Source: Charina bottae | Taxonomy: Eukaryota > Chordata > Lepidosauria > Squamata > Charinaidae | Direction of reading: 5' to 3' | Assembly (NCBI GenBank): GCA_023362775.1 | Contig: JALMGJ010000019.1 | Span: forward strand, 3,931,501 to 3,995,500 | Length of the DNA stretch: 64,000 bases | Shown here: one piece after another, positions 23,390 to 36,100 of the stretch | Layout of the letters: each line of letters opens with the position of its first letter | How positions within the stretch are numbered: position 1 is the first letter of the stretch | Translations under genes and position numbers: made by a program | The notes under the pieces: model-generated | The model's database searches: none | Told to the model about the DNA's origin: nothing | The model's input: the letters and a program-made list of their open reading frames with translations, nothing else

Positions 23390-23506
23390 CATAGAGATAG
23401 ATGATAGATGATAGATGATAGATGATAGATGATAGATGATAGATGATAGATGATAGATGATAGATGATAGATGATAGATGATAGATGATAGATGATAGAT
23501 AACTCC
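23344..23506. repeat. (GATA)n followed by (GATGATA)n
   Basis: About 11 GATA units, a short break, then about 15 units of the heptamer GATGATA. It lies in the 3' UTR of the adjacent CR1/L3 element. Confidence 0.95.
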
Positions 23507-26079
23507 CTGAAAAAGGGACCTCATTTTAACTTGTGCAGCCTGTAGAAGATTCAGACAAGCTCTCCATCTCACTTTGGCATTTGTCATGTCCAGGAGGCAG
23601 CTTTAAAAATAGAGTGCTCCATTGCTCAACAGGAAGCCTGGTAGGCAGAACTAATTAGCGGGATATACATATACATATACATACACACATGCACACACAC
23701 ACACACAAACAATTTGCTTCCATCATATATTCATCATATATTCACCTGCCTTATCCATTTATCACTGTCTTCCCACTTTGTTTTCTGCTCCATGTGCAGT
23801 GAAAAAGGAAAATGATGATAGCTTTAAAAATATTAATGAATAAGTAGGTGAGATTAAAAGGAAAAGTTACTCTTACTCTCTCCTAAACTAGAACTTGGGA
23901 CACCCCACTGAGGTTGATTGTCAGTAGTTTCAGAACTGATGAAAGAAAACACTTCTCATCATGCATAATGAACTTACACGGAGAAAACCACTAGCTTAGA
24001 TGGCTTTTTTAAAGTTTTAGACAAATCCATGGTGAATAGATATATCAAACCCATTATGGAGAGATAGTTTCTCCATGTTGAGAAGCAAGATATCTCTGAA
24101 TACCAAATGAAGGCAACAACAGGACGTTTCTGGAAGTTCTGACTTTACTCAAAAGTTGAGAAACTCTTCACATTTTGTGAAAATGGCACACATTTTCTTC
24201 ATCTTTAATGCAAAAGGCAGACTTCTAAATTGATTTTTTTAATATTCAGAAAGAGGGGTGGTGTCTTGCAGATAAAAGTGATGCTCTCTAATGTGATGAC
24301 CCCCTCCCCACCATGATCAAATGAACTGTGGTTGTGGGTTTGCAAAAAAAAAAAAGGTTCTGATAAATTCTGATTATTTATATGGATAGGGAAAACCTAT
24401 TTCATAACTCTCCATGCCACCTCTGAAATGGTGCAGTATTGTTCCCTTTCCTTTCAGTGAGTGACTGGTTCTCCCTACTGGAGAACAATTGTCATTCCTC
24501 CCAGTTTCTGCATTTCCATCTTAAAGGTCTGTCTGATTAATTAGAAAAAGTAGCCCAGCACCCATCCACCCAGGCAGTGGAGGGAGGTATAACTGTGGAA
24601 GATATTTTAGCACAGGCATAGAGAAAGGCTGGCAACTGGCAACTGAAACCTGTTTTGCTGAGATTTTGGGGGGCTAAGGTTAGAGTAGGATGATTATGGT
24701 TTCCTATAACTGAAGGATTCTGAAAATAGTCAGAACAGTTCTGATCAACCTCAGGCAGGTTTTAAACTAGAATCAGAAGGGTTGGGAGGTAGAAAGAGAT
24801 GGAAAATGTAGGCATTCAGCTAAGTCTCAACTGCTACAACACTGGGTATGGGCAAACAAATTGCAGGATTAATCCAAAGGGAAATGTTCATGCAGTAGCA
24901 CTGTTCTAGAAATGTATGTAGGATTGGATGGGGTGTCAGAATTTCCCATTGAAACACAGTTCTATATTTTGGGGGTTCTTCTGTAGTCTTTTCCCCATTG
25001 AGAATAGGGTACCAACTACACTTAGGCTAAGAGAATGTACATTTGAGCATGGCGGTCAAACATGGTAACACATATATTGCAATGTGCTCTAGAGGGCTTT
25101 ACCTCTAGAAAGCAAAGATCAAGCTACGAAAAAGGAGCTTACATTGGACACATGTAGCTGCTGATGAATGGTTTAGGGATATTAACATGCCCTTTCCTAT
25201 ACAGTGTTTCTCAAGTGATACCATTTTTGGAAGTCCTCATGTATGTTTTAATATTCCAGAATTTTGCCAAATTGGAGCAGGTACTGCAGTGGTGGCGCAG
25301 AAGCAATTACATTTCAAAGGATGCTTCTCTTATCTACTCCATAACAAACTTTGGCAGGTTGATTAGGAAACTTCTTTTTTATGAAGGCATTTGGGGTGTG
25401 AATTTCTGTCTTGCTTGGTTTGGGTTTTTTATCTATAATTTTGAAATCATTTCACAATTATAATTAAAAAAAACTGCTGCTTTTCAGAACATCTTTATTG
25501 CATTATGAACATTTTCTAACCATTGTTGTTATTGTTAGTGTTACTGTTTTGGTTATCTGCTTTGCACTTTCTGGAGGAAGGGATGAAAGTACATGTTTTA
25601 AATAAATAAAATATGGTTGCCTTTTATCACTAGCATGATAGATATTTAGGTTCCTATATCACATAGACTAGAATAGTGTGTGCTACCTAAAATTAACTGC
25701 TCGTATTAGTAATACCTTCAGTGCTGGAACAATTTTTACTGTCAGGATAAATACTGCTTTACTTGTTGAATATTAAAAGACTTTTAATACTAAGAAAAGT
25801 TAAGTGCAGAGACACACTATTCCATTAGGGGAAATCAATTTCTTGCAGCTTAACAAAGAAAAAAATACACATACCCAACTTAGCACATATTTTTGCCTAG
25901 TGAAAATTAATGATCCCTGTTATAGCAAACTTGAAAAGTAAAAGAGGGCTGCTAAAGTACTCAACTTATATCCATCAACTGCTGAACATTCTTGTGGAAG
26001 ATAAAACAACAAATACAATGTGCAAAAGCATTCATAAAGAAGAAAAATAACATAGCTGTATGGTCTCTCTCACACATAA
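23507..26079. other. Non-coding DNA
   Basis: Unique-looking sequence with a (AC)n/(ATAC)n at 23665-23707. Near 25510-25612 a weak plus-strand CR1/L3-like tail ending in AAATAAATAAAA may be present. No gene recognised. Confidence 0.45.
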
Positions 26080-26080
26080 G

Positions 26081-26160
26081 GAAGGAAGGAAGGAAGGAAG
26101 GAAGGAAGGAAGGAAGGAAGGAAGGAAGGAAGGAAGGAAGGAAGGAAGGAAGGAAGGAAA
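26081..26160. repeat. (GGAA)n microsatellite
   Basis: Perfect tetranucleotide array of about 19 units (AAGG/GGAA). Confidence 0.97.
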
Positions 26161-27041
26161 GTTAAGAATGCTCAGGGGACATCTGCATGCCACTGCATAT
26201 CTCAAGAACACTTTTTCAGCACTGCTAATAATCAGTTAACAAGTGGAATCAATGTCTGGCAGGTACAATGTTAAAATTAAGAGAATAATTGCCACCAGGA
26301 CGGTGGAATAGAACCAGCCCCTGGGGCTTGGGCAGTTAATACGCTGCCAGTGAGTCTAATTGGACAGCAGGAGATCCTTGAGATGGAAGATTAATGAGCT
26401 TCATTGGCAGTTTTCACCAGAATCCCTCAGAAGGTGAAGAGCTATAAACTGACATCAGGAAAAAAGTGTAAAGGGAAGCAAAGGCCAGGAAAATGGTAAT
26501 CCTTTGGAGAACATACCAAATATTTGATGCTTCAGATTTTTATTTACCTTATTTGTTTGTTTGTCACCGCCCATCTCCTCTCACTGGAGGGACTCTGGAT
26601 GGTTGTTATGTTGCTGTTGTAGGAAAGGAAAAGAGTTTTGTTTTTCAAACCAAACTGAACATCCCCCTTCCCAAAGATAAAGCAGTTCTTTAGTATTAAG
26701 GCAACATTGCATTCAGACTCAGATTCAGAATTCTTTTGCTTGTATATTGCAGGGTAGAAAAGCTGGAGCCCTCCAGCTGTTTGGACTTCAGTTTCCAAGA
26801 GCTTCAGCCAATATGGTCAATGAACAGGGCCTATGGGAGCTTCAACTTGAAACATCTGGAGGGCAATACCTTCTCAACTTCTGTTATTTAATTATGAATG
26901 ATGTCCATGAACTCTGAAAGTTTGGAAAGGAAGATCATAAGATTATGAAAGCCACATTCAAACAATATGCAAATAACACAGCCTATCCTTTCCACCCAGT
27001 TTTTGATGGAGTGTAACAGCAAGCTTTTCTCTACCCATAAT
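26161..27041. other. Non-coding DNA with a CR1/L3 tail fragment
   Basis: Contains a reverse-oriented CR1/L3 tail at about 26533-26606 (TTTGTTTGTTTG, CACCGCCCATCTCCTC, GGACTCTGGATGG). The segment 26270-26470 is GC-richer than its surroundings and free of repeat signatures. No gene recognised. Confidence 0.45.
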
Positions 27042-27054
27042 GTCCTTTCTGAGA

Positions 27055-27441
27055 CGTGAATCATGTCAACTAGATTTCTATTTTCTCAGTGGAAACGTCA
27101 ATCGTTCCCCTATTTTCCTTCCTGCTTTGTCTTCTGTGCCTAGGAAGATTAAGACCATTTCACAATCTCAACAATAGCAAGGTAATCTTAACGATCCTCC
27201 TTTGGATGATAAAGGGTCTTAGAAATAACATCTCAAAATAACCATGACCTAGCCTCAGGTGCAAGGTCACACAGCCAACCTAGAAACATATTTAAGGATT
27301 CCCTTACAAACTTTGCTCAAGACTGAAGAAGCTTCTTGGATAAGGAGCGAAACGTTTCCACTGAGAAAATAGAAATCCAGTTGACATGATTCAAGCTACA
27401 GACAATTCCATCTGGATGACTGAGAACCTTCATCGACATAC
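27055..27441. mobile_element. Foldback element, probably Penelope-like (copy 3, different subfamily)
   Basis: A 387-bp insertion flanked by a perfect 13-bp TSD, GTCCTTTCTGAGA (27042-27054 and 27442-27454). Its ends are inverted: GAATCATGTCAACTAGATTT at the left and AAATCCAGTTGACATGATTC at the right. Near 27324-27352 it has CTGAAGA, a seven-pair hairpin (GCTTCTT with AAGGAGC, loop GGAT) and GCGAAAC, a hammerhead-like layout shared with copies 1 and 2. A relative of the right arm lies at 57438-57506. No protein is encoded. Confidence 0.6.
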
Positions 27442-27702
27442 GTCCTTTCTGAGAGTGTTCCCTAGAAAAGGTACCCTTGATTTAGACAGTTTTCCTGTCT
27501 TTTTTATGAGAGGTGAAATTCTAAGGGCTACAGACAAGAATCCCTTCCTCCAGTCATGCTTTAGATTTAAGGAGAAGAAAAATCTATGTAGTTTCCCAAA
27601 CCCTAGAAGATACAGAATCTTGAGAAGACTATTTGATCATAAGGGATAGATCGCAAAGGATATTACCAGGACATTCCAGGGAAATGTCTAGTGGGTGACA
27701 GA

Positions 27703-27800
27703 GGTCCTAACTAAGCAGGGTAGGGCCTGGTTAATACTTGGAAGGGCAATCATCAATGATTCCAGGGCTCTAGGCTAGCCTGGAAACTAAAAAATACTCC
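27703..27800 (+). mobile_element. 5S rRNA-derived SINE fragment (copy 1)
   Basis: Contains AACTAAGCAGGGTAGGGCCT and 'ggttaatacttggaagggcaat', matching the internal promoter region of 5S rRNA (AAGCAGGGTCGGGCCTGG, then TTAGTACTTGGATGGGAGACC). The downstream 'ggattccagggctctaggctagcctgga' part is shared with 57582-57745. This is a SINE head derived from 5S rRNA, not a functional 5S gene, since conserved positions are lost. Confidence 0.65.
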
Positions 27801-28219
27801 CTGGAATAAACTAACACTAAACTACTTCTATATTACAGCCATTAAAATGGCATGGATATGTTAATGTACTCCCACAAATCAAACTGGGCTGAAGGTCATC
27901 ATTATTTTTACTTGCGAACAAATATACTTCTTAAACCAATGAAGCCTACTGCCCTTATATATCAGGTGACTGTATTTGGAAAGACATCTCATATCCATCC
28001 CCACAAAAGGGAGGAGAAACAAGAGACAGAGGGAAAATCCTCCCATTGATTTAAACATTTTTATTTGTGTTTTCAGAGTAATAAGAATATTTTTCATGGC
28101 TTTTGAGGATAAATGGATCAATTGACAACCGCCATATTGGGACTGAGTTTGAACCAAGACTTCATGATTTATCAACTGGCCTAGGTTTTTTTAACTTTCT
28201 TGCATCTGCTCAGTTCTTA

Positions 28220-28554
28220 GTAAAGGTAAATGTTCCCCCCGCACATTTGTGCAGTCGTGTCTGACTCTAGGGGCCGGTGCTCATCTCCGTTTCTTAGCCG
28301 AAGAGCCAGCGTTGTCTGAAGACGCTTCCACGGTCATGTGGCTGGCATGACGTGCGTGGAACGCTGTTACCATCCCACCGAAGTGGTACCTATTTATCTA
28401 CTTGCATTTGCATGCTTTCAAATTGCTAGGTTGGCAAGAGCTGGGGCTAGTGCGGGAGCTCACTCCGTCACGCAGGACTAGGGATTCGAACTTCCAATCT
28501 TCTGATCTTCCAATCAACAAGCCTGGCGTCTTACCCGCTGAGCCACCACGCCCC
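28220..28554 (-). mobile_element. Sauria-type SINE (copy 2), full-length
   Basis: A 335-bp minus-oriented copy with a perfect 13-bp TSD, TGCTCAGTTCTTA, at 28207-28219 and 28555-28567. The tail at left reads AAGGTAAATGTTCC then GCAGTCGTGTCTGACTCTAG, the shared BovB-like end. The tRNA-like head at right has B box GGATTCGAAC and A-box region 'ccgctgagccaccacg'. Low divergence and a perfect TSD indicate relatively recent insertion. Confidence 0.92.
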
Positions 28555-28567
28555 TGCTCAGTTCTTA

Positions 28568-29606
28568 CTTTTTCATAATATCTTATCTGATGAATAGTTA
28601 AGAAGAAACACTCTTTGCTCATTTTGGTTGCTTCTAATAACCATGTCACATGCCTGTGGATCTTATTTTTTGCTCCATGGAACTTTTGCCCCATGGCTAG
28701 CTATACACACACACACACACACACAAACACGAATATTTAGTAACTTACAGCTTCACCCAGCCATTACTGAGGCTCATTATTGAGGTAATTGTAGAGAACA
28801 AAGTAAAAAGTGGAATTTCTGCCTAACTTAAGTTGTCTATATTCTATGCAACCCCTTTATAAGCTGTAGACAATACAATGGTGGGCATAATTTTCTTATC
28901 CTCTCATATTTGGCCTATTTGCCAACTTCCATCATGCCCTTTTGATTGCACGCTTTGCAAAAGGTTGTCTGAGTGAATGTTAGAGGTGAGATGCAGAAGC
29001 ATTTCCAGTCTCAGATAATATGTCTATTGCCTTTTCTTAGAAATCATGAAAGAAGAGACAGGAGCATGTGGAGAAGAGAATGATGTACTGTAGTTTCCAA
29101 AGGTCCTTCGTATCTCTCTCCACTGCCCAATTCATGCTGTGTCAGAAGCTTACAGTAACTCAGATGTTTATTCGACTGAAAAAAAAAGCTGTTTCCTCCT
29201 CCTCCCTCCTCCCTCCTCCCTCCTCTTTTTCTTTTGAAAATTTCTTCCAAATTTCTCTTGCTGCTTTTTCTTTTATTGCTGTGAGTGCTTCTGCTGGCAT
29301 TGAGATTCAAATTCAGCAGCAGCACTTGTCAAACGATGTGCTCCTGAATAGCAGATTGTGAAAGAATATTGAGAAATTAAGTTGCAGAACAACCCATTAA
29401 ATAAAACGCTCATAATATGGCCGTCTTGCATGCAAAGTATGTGCTTAGTCCAGCTACCAGTGAAGGCTGACAAACGTTCATGATATTTGAAGCTAGATTT
29501 GGTAAGATGGAGAAAGCAATATATTTAAACTACATCACAAAGAAGTCCAAGAAAGAGAGGGAGAAACAGGAAATTTCCTTTATCTCTGAAACACAGAGAT
29601 TTCTTT
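28568..29606. other. Non-coding DNA
   Basis: (AC)n at 28703-28728 and a (CCTCCT)n pyrimidine tract at 29192-29226. No gene is recognised. Confidence 0.5.
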
Positions 29607-29621
29607 AATTAACCAGCTGAG

Positions 29622-30004
29622 GGTTCTTTCTACCATGTATGGTGGCTATGTGTAAAAGCAAAAAAATATTGGGACAAAATACATAAATATGTATGTAAAA
29701 TATTCGACAAAGAAATAAGAATGAGACCAGAATTATATTTATTGGGTAAAATTGAAGACAATATAAATAAAAAACAAAAGATTTTATTTCAGTATCTAAG
29801 TACAGCTGCAAGGATAAAATACGCCCAATACTGGAAACAAGAAAATATTCCAACAAAAGAAGAATGGATTATAAAAGTAATGGATTTAATGCAATCAGAC
29901 AAATTAACAAATTTAATAAAAGGAAAAGAAATGGAGAAGTATAATGAAACATGGGACCCCTTCATAAAATATATTCAAAAAGAATATAACATTAAATAGA
30001 GAAC

Positions 30005-30045
<41 letters not shown>

Positions 30046-30197
30046 GTACAAATAAAGAAGGGGCGAAAGGAAAAAAAAGAGGTATAAGAAGAGAAAAATG
30101 TAATTCAAGTATTTACAAGAATTTTTTTGTTTGTTTGTTGTTATGTGTTATATGTTTGGTTTATGTTTTATGTTAAATGTAATAATAATAAAAAAAA
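29622..30197 (+). mobile_element. 5'-truncated L1 insertion with ORF2 C-terminus
   Basis: Flanked by a perfect 15-bp TSD, AATTAACCAGCTGAG (29607-29621 and 30198-30212), and ending in a poly(A)-rich tail. The plus-strand frame reads as the L1 ORF2 C-terminal region: 'ARIKYAQYWKQENIPTKEEW', ending in '...YIQKEYNIK' at 29997. The 3' UTR holds an (AAT)n array. Only the last 130 or so codons are present, so this is dead on arrival by 5' truncation. Confidence 0.88.
30006..30045. repeat. (AAT)n microsatellite in the L1 3' UTR
   Basis: About 13 perfect units just after the L1 ORF2 stop. Confidence 0.95.
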
Positions 30198-30212
30198 AAT
30201 TAACCAGCTGAG

Positions 30213-30687
30213 AAACAGAGACGTGGGCAGCCTGTGAAGAACCTTTTCATATCTACCTCTTGACATTAACCTTTGTGGTCAAAACAGTTCCAATGGAAAA
30301 AGAGGCGGTGCAACTCCAAGAGTTGTTTTTTGTTATAATTCTATCCCTTCTCTGAAGCCTTTCTGTATGTTCACCTTGACCCATCTGGAGAAGACTGTCA
30401 GCAGGAAGAATCACTTCCCTTAGGATGTGGCCTGAACTCTGCTGGAGAACTGATTGTAAAATGAAATACAGGATATTCACATGCATCCTTGGCAACCTCA
30501 GATCAGTGGAAGAATAGCCTTCCAGATCCAGGACATTTTCACCAAATTCTCTTTTCTTTTGAAAGGGATTTATTAAGCAGATCCTCTTCCAACCAAATGG
30601 GAACTGGCATGGGAGAAAAAATAGTGGCAGCAGAATGTTTCTGCATGGCACTAGTAGAAATGTAAATCCCAGGCAGTAACATAGAAT
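30213..30687. other. Non-coding DNA
   Basis: A 132-codon minus-strand open stretch (30253-30651) has no recognisable motif; I treat it as chance. Confidence 0.4.
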
Positions 30688-30870
30688 AAGAGCCAGTTTG
30701 GTGTGGTGTTTAAAGCATCAGGTTAGAAACCAGGAGACGGTGACTTCTAGTCCTACCTTAGGCATGGAGCCAGCTGGGTGAACTTGGCTCAGTCTCAGCA
30801 TAGAACAGCCAGAGTTTCAGTGATATCCATGAAGTTGATGGATGTCAGCCGTTCAAGGTAGACCATGACT
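30688..30870 (+). mobile_element. tRNA-derived SINE, second family
   Basis: Head reads AGAGCCAGTTTGGTGTGGTG, followed by 'tttaaagcatcaggttagaaaccaggaga' and a B-box-like GACTTCTAGTCCTACC, then '...ccagctgggtgaacttggctcagtctcag'. I recognise this as a widespread reptile tRNA-type SINE. Promoter boxes are mutated and the tail is not clear, so the 3' boundary is approximate. Confidence 0.6.
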
Positions 30871-30904
30871 AGGAAACCAAAGTCATGCAGGCCAAGGCTA
30901 CTTT

Positions 30905-31005
30905 TCTTATAAGATTACAGTAACAAAATCTTCCAAGTCTGAAAGCATTTCCTCCCTCCCTACCTTTATCTTCATGAGAACTAGGGAGAGTCTTGTCTGA
31001 GTTGT
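30905..31005 (-). repeat. Unclassified interspersed repeat, copy C
   Basis: AAATCTTCCAAGTCTGAAAG and the following 'cctccctccctacctttatcttcatgagaactagggagagtc' match the reverse of the family at 2745-2990 and 15503-15690. Confidence 0.5.
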
Positions 31006-33052
31006 TTTCTCAGGTTACAGTTCTGCCCCGGACTCAGGGTTCTTTTATATGACCATTGTTTTGGGAGCATCTCTTCCTCCTGTCCCTCAAGGCCATTCCT
31101 TCTTTCCATTACATTGGCTTAAATCAGGCAAGATGACAATCTCAGCATCACAATCCAAGCCCTGTCCCTTTTGAACATACATCAGTCATGGGGCCAAGCT
31201 TTGATCATGGTGCTATGAACACCATCTTGGCTCGTTTAGGTACCTTCCTACAGACACTGCTGGAGAGTCTTGTAAACAATGTGATTAATCCTGTTCTCCT
31301 TTTTCCCTTTCTAAAGTGAACCATGGAATTAGAACATGAGAATGAACTCAGATTCATAGAGTATATTACACTACATCATAATGCAGTTGATTTGTCTTTG
31401 GTTTAGTATGTTGTGTGAAACCAAACTATGTTGAGTAGGAAATCTTGCTTTATGGTTTAGTGTTTTATGTGAAGAGAGCCTACCGTAACTTATTCAATAA
31501 ACCATAGTTAAACAACGTCTTAGCACATTATGTGAAATCATACTTAATATCAGCCCAAACATAAACATTCTTGAGACCAATTTCTTTGCACACTATAAAG
31601 CACTCATCTCATTGGTGGTTCGCTTAATGCTAATTGTACGAGTACTACAATTACTATATTAATACTAATAGTAATATTAGCAGTACTTCTATCCATAGTA
31701 TGACTGGATTCCCTATACTACTCAAAATTCATTCATAAAGTGCTGATTTATGCCTCCTTGTCTCATATTGAAATAGCTTCTTTTGCTAAGAACTGTCTAT
31801 ATTTTAAGCCTGAGTTAGAAGCTTTGTGTTATTCATGGGGGGGGGGGGGAAAGATGTATCTGAATTTTTATGTGCCTTCTGAAGTGTGGGTAACATAGCT
31901 ATGCATATTATCCCATTCTCTCCCCCCACCCAGCCTTCTCTTGGGAATTCCTTTCTCAGAACAGCTTGAGTAATGACTTCCCTTTTCAGATAGAATTATT
32001 GCTGTATTTGATTTGTTCTCAGGTTAAAGAATATTTACCTTAAACAAATGGAGAGAATATTCATGTAGCAGTAGAGTTGGGGGCCCAAAATTTAATTGCA
32101 TTGATATTTAAGAGACTGAGTAAACATCCTCTGTTCCCAGGCAAAACAAATCTGAGGACCACTAAAACACTGAAGTAAATATATCTAACCATCAGTCCAT
32201 GAAAAAGTCTCATAAGACAACAGTTTATTCAATTTACAGGTATAATCACATGCCCCATAAAATTACTGTCATTGCCCAACATTCGGAATAGGAAAAGTAA
32301 GATGTGGCAAATGGTCACCATTATATTTAAAGCATCTGCAGCCTGTGAAGCAAATAACATCACATTTGGCATGTGTGTATGATCAGACTCCCTGCTACCA
32401 TCCTGATCGATGGTTGCAGAAAGGTGGCTCTATCCATAAGAAAGAAAAATTGCCCAGTCACACCACCACCAAAGCAAGGGGGCTGGTTTACTTTATATCT
32501 TGTTTCAACAGTGCGAAAGAATGCACACAGCATTGCAGAAACTCTACTGTATGGGTGGGTGAGAGATTTGTTCTGGTCATTGTTGAGAAGAGATTGTTAG
32601 CGAGACTCATAGCTTTTCTCCTAGCAGCAATGGAAAGAACAAGAGACAGAAAAAAAATTATGAATGTTTGAGAAATTGAAAGTCATAGTCTAGGTGGATT
32701 TCCATTGCTTTGTTCTCAACAACAAAGCTTTGAACTACAGTGTTTTCATTGTTTATGAATTAAGGTCAACACTCCCCACACCCTAATAGCCTCCTCTAGT
32801 AACAAAACTATTAGTTTCTAGTAACTAAACTCCTCTAGTAACAAAACTACTCTTGAATCTATGCAGATTAAATGAGATGTTTTTGTTGTTTGTATTCGAG
32901 GCAATTTGGAAATGCCTCCTTAACAGAATGGAACAAGCTCATGGTTCAGGGTTTGTTTTTGTTTTTAATGAGAAAGTAAATCTTTCAGAGCCACCCCAAT
33001 ATGGTTATGTGTGCAGAGCGTGCTCAGAATCCATAAGAACTAGTTCAATAAA

Positions 33053-33055
<3 letters not shown>
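31006..33055. other. Non-coding DNA
   Basis: Includes a region (31370-31550) with several 'accatag' and 'tatggtttag' inverted motifs that may be an old DNA transposon, but no ends could be fixed. A short block TCCTCTAGTAACAAAACTA is duplicated at about 32793 and 32831. A G-run lies at 31838-31850. Confidence 0.4.

Positions 33056-33114
<59 letters not shown>
33056..33114. repeat. (CT)n microsatellite
   Basis: About 29 perfect CT units. The Ser/Leu-repeat tail on the overlapping frame is an artefact. Confidence 0.97.
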
Positions 33115-33119
<5 letters not shown>

Positions 33120-36100
33120 TCATGAGAATGTTGGTAGCTTCACTCTCTTGTAAATGAGAAAAATCAACCCTTTGGATTCTACTCCTAAGGTGTTACATCT
33201 CCTTTTGCGTGGCAGATATCTGGTTTTGTCAAAAGAAATCAGCAGTACTCATGGTAAGACGGAAGTTGAAGAAGGGGAGAATCTTTAAACTGGTCTGTAG
33301 AAAGCTTGTTTGATGAGATCCTTTCTACAGCCTTAGCATAACGCTAGACTAATGGTAGTTAAGTTCTCATTGATGTAACCATAGCATCTCAGTTAAGTGT
33401 TTGATGTTACTCAAAGGCCTAACACTTTTTTATTTATGTAAAAAGTGTATTACCCAGCTCTTGTTATCAGTAAACATAGTGATCTACTGTATTCCTCAGT
33501 GTTAACAACAAACTCAAAGATAAAATTCAACATAGAGACCAAGATGGTAGCTGAGCATTGTAAAAGAGTGTCTCTTAAAAGTATGAAATTACTTTACAGT
33601 TTGATGCACACTTTTTCAACCCTGCCAACACTCTTGAAACTATAGAGCTATTAACTATGATCCAAATTTAGCCATAATAAATAAATAAATATCCTACTGG
33701 AATCATAAAAAAAGTTGTTGGATAGATAATTTGACACACAGGAGGGAGAGGAGAAAAGATAATCTCTCTTGCTTCTATGGTTTATATGCTAACTCATAAG
33801 CTTTTAACCTTGCCCACAACGACATACTGAATTGTGCTAAAATATTGCTTACATTAAGCAATGTGAGTACTTTATTTTTGCTCCAAGCCAAGCTAATACT
33901 TAAAAAACAACAACAACAACAACCTTGTGGCATTTCCTTCCTTGGGAGATGAAAAATACCCACATTTGCAGGAATCTGTTAGCAAGGTCACAACAAAACA
34001 AGCTAGTCTGTTCTCATTCAGAGAGGCTTACATTTTAAGTCGCGAGCAGTGCAGGTGAATAAGTAAAATGTCATTAGCCTAAGCCTACATTTATACCAAT
34101 CATGGCAAAAGCAAATATTATCCCTTTGTCTTTTGGTATTCATGCTGGAAAAGCTAGCACCAACAAGAGGGGAAAGTATTAGCAAAATGCTGGGGACAGG
34201 AGTGGGGATTTCAGCATTTCTCCACCTTTACAATTAGGGGAGCAACGCTGGAGGACAATTTGACATTGTCCTCTATTCGCCTGAAAGACCATAATAGGAG
34301 GCTGAAATTGCTGGGAAGCTGAACAAACCTGGCTTATATTTGGAATGGAGATGATACAAATAAAAGGAACTTAATGCTGCAGCACGTCTGGGCTTCAGGA
34401 GAATATAGGAACATGCAATAGATCTGACATTTCAGCAGCTAAGACATTTGAGTGTGGTGTTTTAGCTATGCCAGATTCTTAGCCAATTGATTTGGAGGCA
34501 ATGTGAAAATGGAAGCTTTATGTTACTGAGATGCTATTCATACAGTGGCCTTTCTCTTAGTGGCAGGATGTGTAACTATTTATCAGATGCTCATGAATTG
34601 GCTTCATTCTACCAAGATGTCATATGGGCCCATTATAATGTGAATTCCAGGTGAACCCAAGTCTAACTAAATATCCATGAGGTTTAGACATATGTATCTT
34701 TAAGTCCCCTTGCCATCAAAGCTCACTGGAGAACATCTAGGGATCGTCTCCCCACCTCTTTTATCTCTTGAATACTGAAATGCTTATGAAAGATGGGAGT
34801 ATACGCAAGAAGATAATTTATGACTGAGAAGATGAATAATTGCCACTCCCCCTTTCATTGCTTTACTGGGGTTTGAGCAAGAAATCCAACAGGAGAACCA
34901 AGACATCTTATCCTGGCATTACTCTAGTAGTTGCTCAGCAAAGGATAATGCTAATTGGCTTTCAGATGCTCTTCAAAATCATTATCACAAATAGTGGGAC
35001 ATTAAGAATTAGTAGGATTGCAAAGCTTCCCACTTCCAATGTAATTTCCAAAGATAGACCTAAATTCTTGGATTATCAGAACCTTCTCCTTCTGGTTTGT
35101 AAATGGATCACCTATCATGGCTTCTCATTTTTTCCCCACTTTAATTCTTACATTTTGTTATAACCTACGCCCATTTTTCTCTTTGTCCCTGTGTCTTGGC
35201 CATTGTTGCATGTGATTTTTTTCCCTTGTGACCTTTATCTCAAGTTTTGAATAATTTCTTTTCCACATTGGCTTCCTTTCTCTTGAGCCTGTTCTCTGTT
35301 TCTATTTTATAGAAAGGAAATAAGGGGTCACACTTGAAATATGAGTGTTGTGAGCTCTATACTTTTCTGTACTTTTTCATAAACTATTTAATGGTGTATC
35401 TAGAGCTTTTCTAGAATTTATGGTAATTAGGCAGTTTTTTAACTCTCCTCATTTTGCAGATAGGGACATTTGTTTGCCTTGCACTTCATCTATTTGAATT
35501 TTTACAAGTTATAGACAGAGATTCTTGTATTACACGTTCATTTCCTTTTTGTTGTGAATAATGCACACAGTCAGAAAGTGAAGACTTGGATGTATTTAGA
35601 GTGGCTGACTGCTTGCTTCCATAACCTTCTTTGAGCTATAATTCCTTTCCTTCATAATTGTCTTCCATGTTTAAAGATTTTTTGTCTTCCATGTTTAAAG
35701 ATTCACATTCTCTGACTGTAGCTTGACTTCCTCTCTACTTTTTCAATGGTATTCCTCCTATCTACATCAGCAACTTGTTCCAAACACAACGCTGCAGAGA
35801 AGCCCTGAAATATTATGAAAATTAAGGTTACATTATATAAAATTACTTACTTTGCAGTCTGAGAACAGCTTTATTATCTTCTCCATTGCCTGAATTGTTT
35901 GAGATGATGGAGACTGATTAATTAATAAGCAATTGAATATTAGGTTATCAGTAGTTTTATTTATTTTGGATTGCTAACTATGAGAAACTCGTTTTGAATG
36001 ACACATGAAATAAAAAAAATGGCCTTGCTAGAGCAGACCTTTTTTTAAAAAAACTTCATTTTTCTTTCAGAAATGCTGTACTCATCAAATACAGTTTTCT

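Noticed and set aside
28480..28554. Functional tRNA gene in the SINE head
   Set aside because: A and B boxes are present but there is no cloverleaf acceptor stem; it is the head of a SINE.
30253..30651. 132-codon minus-strand frame
   Set aside because: No recognisable motif, no splice context and no homologue that I know; within what chance allows for a window this size.
34150..34450. Conserved non-coding element
   Set aside because: GC-richer and repeat-free, but conservation cannot be judged from one sequence.
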